Shown: positions 33,096 to 40,969 of the stretch, piece after piece
Position numbering within the stretch: position 1 is the first letter of the stretch
How the letters are laid out: each line of letters starts with the position of its first letter
Source: Hoeflea marina
GTDB lineage: Bacteria > Pseudomonadota > Alphaproteobacteria > Rhizobiales > Rhizobiaceae
Direction of reading: 5' to 3'
Length of the DNA stretch: 64,000 bases
Assembly: GCF_003182275.1 (NCBI RefSeq)
Contig: NZ_QGTR01000007.1
Span: forward strand, 1-64,000
Translations under genes and position numbers: made by a program
Notes under the pieces: generated by a model
Seen by the model: the letters and a program-made list of their open reading frames with translations, nothing else
Told to the model about the DNA's origin: nothing
Database searches by the model: none

Positions 33096-34022
33096 ATGTC
33101 CAAGATCATCATATCCTGCGCCGTCACCGGCTCTATCCACACGCCGTCGATGTCGCCCTACCTGCCCGTGACCCCCGAGGCGATTGCCGGACAGGCGATC
33201 GCCGCCGCCGAAGCGGGCGCCGCAATCCTGCACCTGCATGCGCGCGATCCCGGCACGGGACGGCCGTCGGCGTCGCCCGAGCACTACAGGGCGTTCCTCC
33301 CAGTCATCGCCGCAGCCACCGATGCCGTGATCAACCTGACCACCGGCGGCAGCGCGGTGATGACGCTCGACCAGCGCCTTGCCGCGCCGCTGGCCATGAA
33401 GCCGGAGATGTGCTCGCTCAACATGGGGACGATGAATTTCGCCCTCTATCCAATGCTCGGCAAGCGCACTGAATGGCTTCACGACTGGGAGGAGCCGTTC
33501 CTGCGCGAGTCCGACGATCTGGTGTTCAAGAACACGCCGCGCGACATCGAGGGCGTGCTCAGGCTGATGGGCGAGCAGCGCGGAGCCCGCTTCGAATTCG
33601 AATGCTACGATGTGAGCCATCTCTACATGCTCAGGCATTTCGCCGACCGCGGGCTCATCCGCACGCCGATGTTCATCCAGTTCGTCATGGGCGTGCTGGG
33701 CGGCATCGCCGCCGAGCCGGAGCATCTGGCCCATCTCAGGCAGACGGCGGACAGCCTGTTCGGCGAAGATTATATGTTCTCGGTGCTGGCCGCCGGCCGC
33801 CAGCAGATGGCGCTGGCCAGGCTCGGCGCCGCGATGGGCGGCCATGTTCGGGTCGGCCTCGAGGACAATCTCTACATCGCCCGCGGCCAGCTGGCGAAAT
33901 CCAATGCCGAGCAGGTGGCGCTGGTGCGTGAAATCGTCGAAAATCTCGGACGTGCGGTGGCAACGCCCGACGAGGCGCGGACAATGCTCGGACTGAAGGG
34001 CAAGGCAGGGGTGGCGTTTTGA
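33096..34022 (+). CDS. beta-keto acid cleavage enzyme (BKACE, DUF849), second copy
   Basis: 308-aa paralogue of the enzyme at 16882, with the same opening block ISCAVTGSIHTPSMSPYLPVT, the LHLHARDP zinc pair, INLTTGG, LNMGTMNFA and GGHVRVGLEDN. The two share long identical stretches, yet their neighbours differ: here a class III aminotransferase precedes and a GNAT follows. Kce-type enzymes act on 3-keto-5-aminohexanoate, an aminotransferase-linked intermediate, so an amino-keto acid made by the upstream enzyme is a sensible substrate guess. The stop overlaps the region of the GNAT start. Confidence 0.92.
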   Translation: MSKIIISCAVTGSIHTPSMSPYLPVTPEAIAGQAIAAAEAGAAILHLHARDPGTGRPSASPEHYRAFLPVIAAATDAVINLTTGGSAVMTLDQRLAAPLAMKPEMCSLNMGTMNFALYPMLGKRTEWLHDWEEPFLRESDDLVFKNTPRDIEGVLRLMGEQRGARFEFECYDVSHLYMLRHFADRGLIRTPMFIQFVMGVLGGIAAEPEHLAHLRQTADSLFGEDYMFSVLAAGRQQMALARLGAAMGGHVRVGLEDNLYIARGQLAKSNAEQVALVREIVENLGRAVATPDEARTMLGLKGKAGVAF

Positions 34023-34024
34023 GC

Positions 34025-34510
34025 ATGACCGAAATCAGCATCCGACCGGCCGTCATCGAGGATGCGGCGAGATTGAACGCAGCGCTGCGCCAGTTGTCGC
34101 TGGACATGGATGATGTGCACCGCGCCAGCGACGCCGACATCGTCAGATTCTGCTTCGGTCCGTCACCGGTCATGCATGCGCTGCTGGCCGAGACGGACGA
34201 CGGACAAGTCGCCGGCGTCGCCGCCTACTCGCCCTTCTTCTCGACCACGCTTGGCGCCGTCGGGCTTTACGTCTCGGATCTCTGGGTGGCCGAGTCGGGA
34301 CGCGGCCGGCAATTCGGTGTCAGGCTGCTGTCGGCCGTGCGCGCGGCCGGACGGCGGGCCTGGGAGGCGGAGTTCATCCGGCTCAATGTCTACCACACCA
34401 ATCCGCGGGCGCTGGCCTTCTACGAGCGCATCGGCTTCGTCCACAACACCGAAACACAGTTCGTGACCCTCAGGGGCGCCGCCTATGACAGACTGGGAGA
34501 TGCCCAATGA
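34025..34510 (+). CDS. GNAT-family N-acetyltransferase
   Basis: 161-aa acetyltransferase. Acetyl-CoA is bound by VSDLWVAESGRGRQFGVRLLSAV (the R/Q-x-x-G-x-G/A motif variant RGRQFG) and the C-terminal NVYHTNPRALAFYERIGFV is the typical last helix and strand. An in-frame TTG at 34019 is an alternative start; AGGGGTGG precedes both. It overlaps the amidohydrolase gene by 4 nt. Having an acetyltransferase next to a deacetylase suggests spermidine/diamine acetylation or acetylation of a degradation intermediate. Confidence 0.87.
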   Translation: MTEISIRPAVIEDAARLNAALRQLSLDMDDVHRASDADIVRFCFGPSPVMHALLAETDDGQVAGVAAYSPFFSTTLGAVGLYVSDLWVAESGRGRQFGVRLLSAVRAAGRRAWEAEFIRLNVYHTNPRALAFYERIGFVHNTETQFVTLRGAAYDRLGDAQ

Positions 34511-35529
34511 AGGCGATTTTCGACGCGCGCCAATCGGCGCATGACCCCAAGCACTTCATGGCCAACGGCCGGCTCTCGCCCAACCCGGAACAGCCGCAGC
34601 GCATCGCCGAGCTCACGCGCGGGGCGGACGCGGCGGGCTGCAGGTTCATCAAGCCCAGCGATCACGGCGCGGGGCCGATCGCCGAGATCCACTCGCCGGA
34701 ATATCTGGTCTTTCTCGAGACGATTCACGGCCGCTGGATCCGCACCGAGGGCGCCTCGGAAGAGGTAATCCCCAACATCCATCCCGACCGGCGCACGGCA
34801 AGCTATCCACGTTCCGCCTCCGGACAGGCCGGCTTTCACCAGGCTGACACATCCTGTCCGATTGCCGCCGGCACCTGGCAGTCGGCCTATTGGTCGGCGC
34901 AATCGGCGCTGAGCGCGGTGGACACGGTGCTGGCGGGCGAACCCGCCGCCTATGCCCTCTGCAGACCTCCTGGCCATCATGCCTTCTCCGATCTCGCCGG
35001 CGGGTTCTGCTTTCTCAACAATTCGGCGATCGCGGCGCAGGCGCTCAGGCGCGCCGGCCGCCGGCCCGCCATCCTCGATGTCGACGTGCATCATGGCAAC
35101 GGCACGCAGGGCATTTTCTACGGCAGCCGCGATGTGCTGACCGTCTCGATCCATGCCGATCCGGCGCGCTTCTATCCCTTCTTCTGGGGCCATGCCGAGG
35201 AGCGCGGCGAGGGCGAGGGGCTGGGCTACAATCTCAACCTGCCGCTGCCGCGCGGCAGCGACGACGGCGAATTCCTGGCCGCGCTGGAGATCGCACTGGC
35301 GCGAATCCGCGCATTCGGCGCCGATGCGCTGGTGGTGGCCCTTGGTCTCGATGCCCACGAGAATGATCCCTTCCACGGCTTCAAGGTGACGACCCCGGGC
35401 TTCGGCCGCATCGCGGCGGCGATCGCCGGACTTGGATTGCCATCCGTCATCGTCCAGGAAGGCGGTTACCTGTCCGCCGATCTCGGCGACAATCTGACCA
35501 GCTTCCTCAACGGGTATGAGAACGCATGA
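34507..35529 (+). CDS. acetylpolyamine amidohydrolase (HDAC family)
   Basis: 340-aa zinc deacetylase of the arginase/histone-deacetylase fold. The His pair is in RPPGHHAFSD (157-158). Zinc ligands are Asp193 and His195 in ILDVDVHHGNGTQ and Asp282 in GLDAHENDP. These numbers and the length match Mycoplana acetylpolyamine amidohydrolase (Asp195, His197, Asp284; 341 aa) almost residue for residue, from memory. It removes acetyl groups from N-acetylated putrescine, cadaverine or spermidine, giving substrates for the aminotransferase upstream. It is the strongest evidence that the operon handles polyamines. Confidence 0.92.
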   Translation: MKAIFDARQSAHDPKHFMANGRLSPNPEQPQRIAELTRGADAAGCRFIKPSDHGAGPIAEIHSPEYLVFLETIHGRWIRTEGASEEVIPNIHPDRRTASYPRSASGQAGFHQADTSCPIAAGTWQSAYWSAQSALSAVDTVLAGEPAAYALCRPPGHHAFSDLAGGFCFLNNSAIAAQALRRAGRRPAILDVDVHHGNGTQGIFYGSRDVLTVSIHADPARFYPFFWGHAEERGEGEGLGYNLNLPLPRGSDDGEFLAALEIALARIRAFGADALVVALGLDAHENDPFHGFKVTTPGFGRIAAAIAGLGLPSVIVQEGGYLSADLGDNLTSFLNGYENA

Positions 35530-35602
35530 CGGGCCGCGCAGGCCATGTATAAGGAAAGGAAAATTCGCCAGCGCCACGCATCCGCGTGCCCCTCTTCAGG
35601 AA

Positions 35603-38392
35603 ATGACAATGCAAGCAGCAAGCCAGCGCCCCGCCGGGAAGTTCGCCTTTGAGCTGTTTGTGGCCGTCGCCGTCATAGGGCTCGTCTGCGCGCTCGGGCC
35701 GTGGTGGGCCGTGTATGAGTTCAACCCCGACGAGGGCTTCAACCTGCAGAAGGCGGTGCTGGTTTCACAGGGGCATGCGCTCTACTCCGAGATCTGGAGC
35801 GATCAACCACCGCTGCTGACCTACTGGCTGGCTGTGGTCCACGACCTCTTTCCATTTTCAGTCGTGGCGGCACGCGCGACAGTGCTGCTGTTTGCAGCGG
35901 TGCTTGCGGTCAGCCTGTTCAGGGTGGTGGCCAGGTTCGAAGGCCTCTTCGCTGCAGCGGTCAGTGTGATCCTGTTGGCTTCGAGCAGCCTGTTTCTCGA
36001 ACTCGGCGTTTCCGTGATGATCGGGTTGCCCGCCGTGACCCTGGCGCTGGTTGCAATCGATGTCGCCACCAGCGGCACACCGCGCAGCCGCGCCTTTCAT
36101 GCCGCCGCCGCCGGCGGTGTGTTCGCCCTCGCATTGCTCACCAAGATGTTCGTGTTCATCATGGTGCCGGCCGTTCTGGTCGCCCTCTGGTTTGGCGTGC
36201 CGCGTCAGGTCAGCAACAGCATGCGCGCCACGGCTCTTTCGCTTGTCCTCTTCCTGATTTTCGCAGCGTCGGTGATGGCTGTCGTGCTTGCCATGCTGGG
36301 ATTGTCGGCGGAGCAACTGGTCGGCACTCATCTGGCGGCGAGGCAGTCCGACGAGTTCGCGGGCATCGGCGGGTTCAGGGACCTTTTCAGCCTGTTGCGG
36401 CACGGTGCATTGATCCCGCACTGGTTTGTGGTTCTCTTTGGCCTGGCGGCATTCTGGGTACGACCCCGTTCACCGCTGTTGATCCCGATGCTGTGGCTGG
36501 TTTCCGGCGTGGCTGTCCTTGGCTTCCACCGGCCTCTCTGGAACCATCAGGCGTTGATCCTGGTGCCGCCGCTTTGCTGGCTTGGCGCCGCCGGCTTCAA
36601 GAGCCTCTTTGTTCCCGGTGAGCGGCTTGGTTTTGCCGAGATGCTGTTGGAGAAGTCCGGTCCCCGGATGCGGATGTCCGCTCTGGCGGGGGTGATGGTC
36701 CTCATTGGAGTGATCGCAGCCCATGCGGTCAGGGAAGTCCGCCATGTTCGCGAGCTCTTCAGTTCCGGCCCTTCTATAGCCGAAGCGGCGGCGCAGACCC
36801 GATTGGCCTTGTACGACCGCGGCGCAGGGTCCCTGATCGTCGATCACCCGATTGACGCCTATTACCTTCACCGGGGCGTACCAGCCAATCTGGCGGTATG
36901 GTCCGCCAAGCGGGTGGCGATCGGCCAAATGCCGGAGGCTGAAGTCCTTGAAGACATCAAGGCACATCCCGGCAGTCCGGTCCTGCTGCGGCGGCACAGC
37001 TTCACGCAGGGCTTTCTCAATCGCGTGGCCGATCACGTTCCAGCCGTTGCCGTATCCACCCAACGCTATGGGGGTCCGGATATCCACTTCTTTGCCCCTG
37101 CAGGGCCGGCTTCCGATCTCGAAACCCGGTTGCTAGCGCAACTGCCTGCCGTCGTGGCCGGCAGCATGGGTGGAGTGGCCGGGCCAAATGCCGGGGAACG
37201 GTTGGCGCGGCCGCAATCCATGAATGTTCTCCCGGACAGGTCGGTTGTCGCCAGACCGCCGGGCTCGGCACAGGAACTGGGTGCCTGCCTCGTCGCCGCA
37301 TCCCGGATTGCGCAGAGCAGGCGGCTGTTTCTGGAGGCGGCCGGCGTCGGAAACGCGCTCGCCTGCGTCCAGACCAGGAATGGCGGGTGGGCGGAGCATG
37401 CGTCCACGATGGCTGGTTGCACCGGCAATGTCGGCCACGCGAGCGCGGACGAGGTCGAGACCCTGGATGACGGGACAATGCCATCCATTCTCTATTTCAG
37501 CTTCGACCTGGCGGACAGATTCGGCGAGCTGTCGCTCGACAAGCCGGCATGGCTGACCGGCATGATCGAGCGGGCGCTTTCGTTCTCGGTCCAATCCCAG
37601 CTGGCGGATGGCAGCTGGCCCCAGACCATCGGCGGAAACCGCTATCACAAGCTCGCCACCCTCAATGACGACACGATGACCGGAATGATCCGCGTCCTGC
37701 TGGTCGGCTACCAGCGTTACCATGATCCCGCCTATCTTGCCGCGGCGCGCCGGGGTGGAGACTTCCTGTTGCGGGCGCAACACAAAGCCGGGCAAACCGG
37801 TTTCGCGCAGCAATATGCAGAGTCGCTGGAGATCGAACCCGCGCGCAAGTTCGAACCGCCTGCGTTTTCGTCGCTTGAAACCGGCTATGCGATCAACGCC
37901 CTGATCGACCTGCATCTAGTAACCGGTGACAAGCGTTTCCTTGTTGCCGCCGAGGCGGCCGCAGACTGGTTGAGGTCGAGCCAGATTGCGCCTGAGACAT
38001 GGGCCCGACTGTATGAAGTCGGGATCAACAGGCCGGTCTACGCCGATCGATCCGGGGCGGTCACCTACAGGCTCGAGGACCTGTCGGTCAGCGAGCAGCG
38101 CTCGTACCGCTGGATCGGCGGACGGGAGGTTTTTCCGGAGATCGGTGTGGCGCTCGATCGCATGGACAAGCTTCGGCTCGGCACGAAGAACCTCCGGGAC
38201 CATGACGCAACCGTTGCGGCGGCGAGCCTGCTTGCGGCCACTCCGACTGCGCGCCTGCCATTGACGGCTGCAGGCGGCATGGCTGTCGCCGACGACCTGG
38301 GCTCAACCCGGGGATTTGCGGTGTATTGCGCTGGTCTGGTGGCCTCGGCCATGCAGGCGGACGCAGCGGTCCAGGATGGGACAGATCCATGA
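35603..38392 (+). CDS. GT-C membrane glycosyltransferase fused to pectic-acid-lyase-like domain
   Basis: 929-aa protein in one uninterrupted frame. Residues 1-385 have about ten hydrophobic helices and the GT-C/PMT hallmarks YEFNPDEGFN (acidic pair 43-44 in the first outer loop) and SDQPPLLTYWLAV. About 386-505 form a soluble domain. Residues 555-929 resemble the alpha/alpha-toroid pectic acid lyase family (PelA, PF09492): RNGGW, QLADGSWPQ, TLNDDTMTGM, then FAQQYAESLEIEPARKFEPPAF and SLETG. No signal peptide precedes this half; it would be placed outside by the last helix. I know of no described fusion of this type. The starts ATG 35603 and 35609 are equivalent. It interrupts the polyamine operon and may be a later insertion. 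Confidence 0.75.
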   Translation: MTMQAASQRPAGKFAFELFVAVAVIGLVCALGPWWAVYEFNPDEGFNLQKAVLVSQGHALYSEIWSDQPPLLTYWLAVVHDLFPFSVVAARATVLLFAAVLAVSLFRVVARFEGLFAAAVSVILLASSSLFLELGVSVMIGLPAVTLALVAIDVATSGTPRSRAFHAAAAGGVFALALLTKMFVFIMVPAVLVALWFGVPRQVSNSMRATALSLVLFLIFAASVMAVVLAMLGLSAEQLVGTHLAARQSDEFAGIGGFRDLFSLLRHGALIPHWFVVLFGLAAFWVRPRSPLLIPMLWLVSGVAVLGFHRPLWNHQALILVPPLCWLGAAGFKSLFVPGERLGFAEMLLEKSGPRMRMSALAGVMVLIGVIAAHAVREVRHVRELFSSGPSIAEAAAQTRLALYDRGAGSLIVDHPIDAYYLHRGVPANLAVWSAKRVAIGQMPEAEVLEDIKAHPGSPVLLRRHSFTQGFLNRVADHVPAVAVSTQRYGGPDIHFFAPAGPASDLETRLLAQLPAVVAGSMGGVAGPNAGERLARPQSMNVLPDRSVVARPPGSAQELGACLVAASRIAQSRRLFLEAAGVGNALACVQTRNGGWAEHASTMAGCTGNVGHASADEVETLDDGTMPSILYFSFDLADRFGELSLDKPAWLTGMIERALSFSVQSQLADGSWPQTIGGNRYHKLATLNDDTMTGMIRVLLVGYQRYHDPAYLAAARRGGDFLLRAQHKAGQTGFAQQYAESLEIEPARKFEPPAFSSLETGYAINALIDLHLVTGDKRFLVAAEAAADWLRSSQIAPETWARLYEVGINRPVYADRSGAVTYRLEDLSVSEQRSYRWIGGREVFPEIGVALDRMDKLRLGTKNLRDHDATVAAASLLAATPTARLPLTAAGGMAVADDLGSTRGFAVYCAGLVASAMQADAAVQDGTDP

Positions 38393-38585
38393 TCACACGG
38401 CGGGGAGTCCAGGGCGCGTCGGTGCATGCCCGCCTGCTGCCATGGGAGCGGGAATTGCGCCGGCCAGCCCGAAATCCCCGCAGCAAAGCCGTACCCGGCT
38501 TGCATCACGCCAAAATCGCGGTTCGCGCATTTGCGGACAATCTGACTGCAACCGGACACGGTTCCCCGAAGGGACATGAGACCCA

Positions 38586-39707
38586 ATGAGCATGACATCG
38601 GACATTCTGGTCATCGGCGGCGGCATCGCCGGCATCAGCGCGGCGGCACGGCTGGCAGCCGATGCCAGGGTGACGGTGCTGGAGACCGAAGCGATGATCG
38701 GCCACCATTCCACCGGGCGGTCGGCGGCCATCTTCATCCGCAATTACGGCAATGCGACGCTGCGCGCCCTCAATGCCGCCTCGGCGCCGTTCCTGGCCGA
38801 TCCGCAGGGCATCGCGGAGTCGAGCCTGTTGTCGCCGCGCGGCGAGATGCTGGTGGCGACGGAGGAGGACCTGCCGAAGCTCGAAGCCTATCTCGACGGC
38901 AGCGACGGCCTGGAGCGGCTGTCGCCGGCGCAGGCGCTGGAACTGGTGCCGATCCTGCGCGTGGAGGCCATTGCCGCCGCGGCCATCGAATGGGACGCGC
39001 AGGACATCGATGTCGACCGCATGCTGCAGGGCTTCGCCCGCCGGCTCAGGGCGCATGGCGGCAGCATCGTCACCGGCGCGCCGGTCGGGTCCATCGTGCG
39101 CCGCGACGGTCTCTGGACGGTCTCGACGCCCGCCGGCGAGTTCAGCGCGCCGATCGTCATCAATGCTGCGGGCGGCTGGGCCGACCTGGTGGCGCAGATG
39201 GCCGGAGTGCGGACGGTCGGACTGAAGGCGCTCAGGCGCTCGGCGGCGCTGATCCCGGCGCCCGACGGGTTTGACATCGGCAAATGGCCGTTGTTCGGCA
39301 ACGCCGGCGACCAGTGGTACGCCAAGCCGGAAGCCGGCAAGCTGATGATTTCCCCCGCCGAGGAGGATCCGGTCGAGCCGCACGACGTCTGGGCCGACGA
39401 CATGGTGATCGCCGAGGGCCTCTATCGCTTCGAGCAGGCGGTGACGATTCCGGTGACCCGGGTCGAGCATTCCTGGGCCGGGATGCGGACATTTGCGCCG
39501 GACCGCACGCCGGTGGTGGGCTTCGCGCCGGAGGCGGAGGGGTTCTTCTGGCTCGCCGGCCAGGGCGGCTACGGCATGCAGACGGCGCCGGCGCTGTCCG
39601 CGCTGGCGGCCGATCTCTGCCTCGGACGGGTATCGGCGCTGGCCCCGGCTGTGGTAGAGGCGCTTAGCCCCGGACGGGACTCACTGAAAATTCAACAAGG
39701 AAACTAG
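38586..39707 (+). CDS. FAD-dependent D-amino acid dehydrogenase, DauA-like
   Basis: 373-aa flavoprotein of the DAO family. ILVIGGGIAGISAAARLA binds the ADP part of FAD, and GHHSTGRSAAIF matches Pseudomonas D-arginine dehydrogenase DauA (GYHSTGRSAAHY) very well. LLSPRGEM, HSWAGMRTFAPDRTPVVGF and LAGQGGYGMQTAPA also follow DauA in order. It oxidises a D-amino acid to the imino acid, which hydrolyses to the 2-oxo acid and ammonia. RidA follows after 2 nt, as expected for an imine-producing enzyme. The 193 bases upstream hold no gene. Confidence 0.88.
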   Translation: MSMTSDILVIGGGIAGISAAARLAADARVTVLETEAMIGHHSTGRSAAIFIRNYGNATLRALNAASAPFLADPQGIAESSLLSPRGEMLVATEEDLPKLEAYLDGSDGLERLSPAQALELVPILRVEAIAAAAIEWDAQDIDVDRMLQGFARRLRAHGGSIVTGAPVGSIVRRDGLWTVSTPAGEFSAPIVINAAGGWADLVAQMAGVRTVGLKALRRSAALIPAPDGFDIGKWPLFGNAGDQWYAKPEAGKLMISPAEEDPVEPHDVWADDMVIAEGLYRFEQAVTIPVTRVEHSWAGMRTFAPDRTPVVGFAPEAEGFFWLAGQGGYGMQTAPALSALAADLCLGRVSALAPAVVEALSPGRDSLKIQQGN

Positions 39708-39709
39708 CC

Positions 39710-40057
39710 ATGAGTGATATCAAACGCATCGAAACCGGTCCGCGCATGAGCCAGGCTGTCGTCCACGGCAATGTCGCCTATCTGGCTGGCCAGGTGGGCA
39801 CGGCCGGCGCCAGCGTCACGGTGCAGACCCAGGACATTCTCGCCAATATCGACCGTCTGCTGGCCTCCGTCGGCTCCGACAAGAGCAAGATCCTGCAGAC
39901 CACAATCTGGATGGCCTCGATGGACGATTTCGCCGAGATGAACGCCGTCTGGGACGGTTGGGTCTCGCAGGGCAACGCGCCGGCGCGCGCAACCGGCGAA
40001 GCCAGGCTGGCGACACCCGACTACAAGGTCGAGATCATCGTCATCGCCGCGATCTGA
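39710..40057 (+). CDS. RidA-family enamine/imine deaminase
   Basis: 115-aa YjgF/YER057c/UK114 family protein. VAYLAGQVGT and ATGEARLATPDYKVEIIVIAA carry the conserved Arg (TGEAR here, VARV-type positions) and the C-terminal signature. It hydrolyses reactive imines made by PLP or flavin enzymes. Its position directly behind the DauA-like dehydrogenase explains it well. A strong terminator 55 nt downstream closes the operon. Confidence 0.92.
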   Translation: MSDIKRIETGPRMSQAVVHGNVAYLAGQVGTAGASVTVQTQDILANIDRLLASVGSDKSKILQTTIWMASMDDFAEMNAVWDGWVSQGNAPARATGEARLATPDYKVEIIVIAAI

Positions 40058-40112
40058 AGCCAAACGGCTGACGCGTTGCAAGGCCCCTCGCCGGGCAATG
40101 AGAGTTGACGGG

Positions 40113-40148
40113 ACACCCGCCGGAACCAACCGGCGGGTGTTGTCGTTT
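40113..40148 (+). terminator. terminator of the polyamine-type operon
   Basis: An 11-bp perfect stem (ACACCCGCCGG with CCGGCGGGTGT) has an AACCAA loop, followed by TGTCGTTT. It lies 55 nt after ridA. Confidence 0.8.
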
Positions 40149-40208
40149 CGGCAGATGCGTCCGTCGAGACCGCCCGCCCGGGCGCAGGGCCGCATCTGGA
40201 GACCTGCC

Positions 40209-40610
40209 ATGAGCACTCAGTCGATCACCATCGATCTTCCGATCAATCGTCCCCGGAACGAGGTGTGGGATGCCATCACCACGCCCGGAGGCATCGCCGG
40301 ATGGTGGGTGGCCGGCAACATCGCCCCGGTGGTGGGACATCGCTTCACGCTCGACATGGGCAACTGGGGACTTGTGGAATGCGTGGTCATCGAGGCCACC
40401 CCGCTCGAGCGCCTGGTCTACGCGTTTGCCGACTGGAAGCTCAGCTGGATCCTGGCGGAGGAGGACGGCGCGACCCGGCTGACGCTCGAGCATTCCGGTT
40501 TCAATCTCGACAATCCGCGCCACCAGCTGGCCTTCGACGCGATGAGCAAAGGCTGGCGCGAGAGCCTTCTGCCCAGGCTGGCCTCGACGCTTTACGCCGA
40601 ACCCGCCTGA
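40209..40610 (+). CDS. SRPBCC (AHSA1-like) protein
   Basis: 133-aa START/Bet v1-like fold protein. It begins ITIDLPINRPRNEVWDAITTPGGIAGWWVAG, the standard AHSA1 opening, continues with HRFTLDMGNWG and ends with the helix AFDAMSKGWRESLLPRLAS. Members bind small hydrophobic ligands or act as stress-linked accessory proteins; no catalytic residue can be pointed out. It sits alone after the terminator of the polyamine operon and before the long regulatory region of the sugar-type ABC operon. Confidence 0.82.
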   Translation: MSTQSITIDLPINRPRNEVWDAITTPGGIAGWWVAGNIAPVVGHRFTLDMGNWGLVECVVIEATPLERLVYAFADWKLSWILAEEDGATRLTLEHSGFNLDNPRHQLAFDAMSKGWRESLLPRLASTLYAEPA

Positions 40611-40679
40611 GGCGGAACCGCACCGGAGCCGGAATGCGAACCGGTCGGCCCGGCAGGACGTGGCGGCCAGGCGCGACGC

Positions 40680-40866
40680 TTGTTTAGTAATTTTGGCGCA
40701 ATGCGGGATGAATACTCAACGCGCCGGATTAGTTCGCCCTGCTTGTTCCTTGTAAGATTTCACAAAAAAATCAATTGTTGCAATGCAAAATCGCTGATCC
40801 TCCCGATCAGGCCGGCATCAACGGACGCTCTTGCAATGTTTAGTGATTTCTGTCTTACTAAACATC
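40680..40866 (+). promoter_or_regulatory. operator/promoter region of the ABC-Dha operon
   Basis: The 359-bp gene-free gap 40611-40969 is AT-rich for this genome. It carries ATGTTTAGT (40836-40844) and its perfect inverse ACTAAACAT (40857-40865), 12 bp apart, plus an extra half site TGTTTAGT at 40680-40687. TTGCAA (40831) and TTACTA (40855) could be the -35 and -10 with an 18-bp spacer, so the palindrome would sit on the promoter, as expected for repression. TTGCA-A-TGCAA (40778) and CTGATC/GATCAG (40794) are further short inverted repeats. Confidence 0.55.
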
Positions 40867-40969
40867 AAGCTGAACATCGGCGGTGGGGATACTGTCTTTC
40901 AGCTGTGCAGGATTGAGGAATGTCTGCGGAAGGGGCGGCGACGGGTCGTCCCGGATTTGGGAGGATAGC

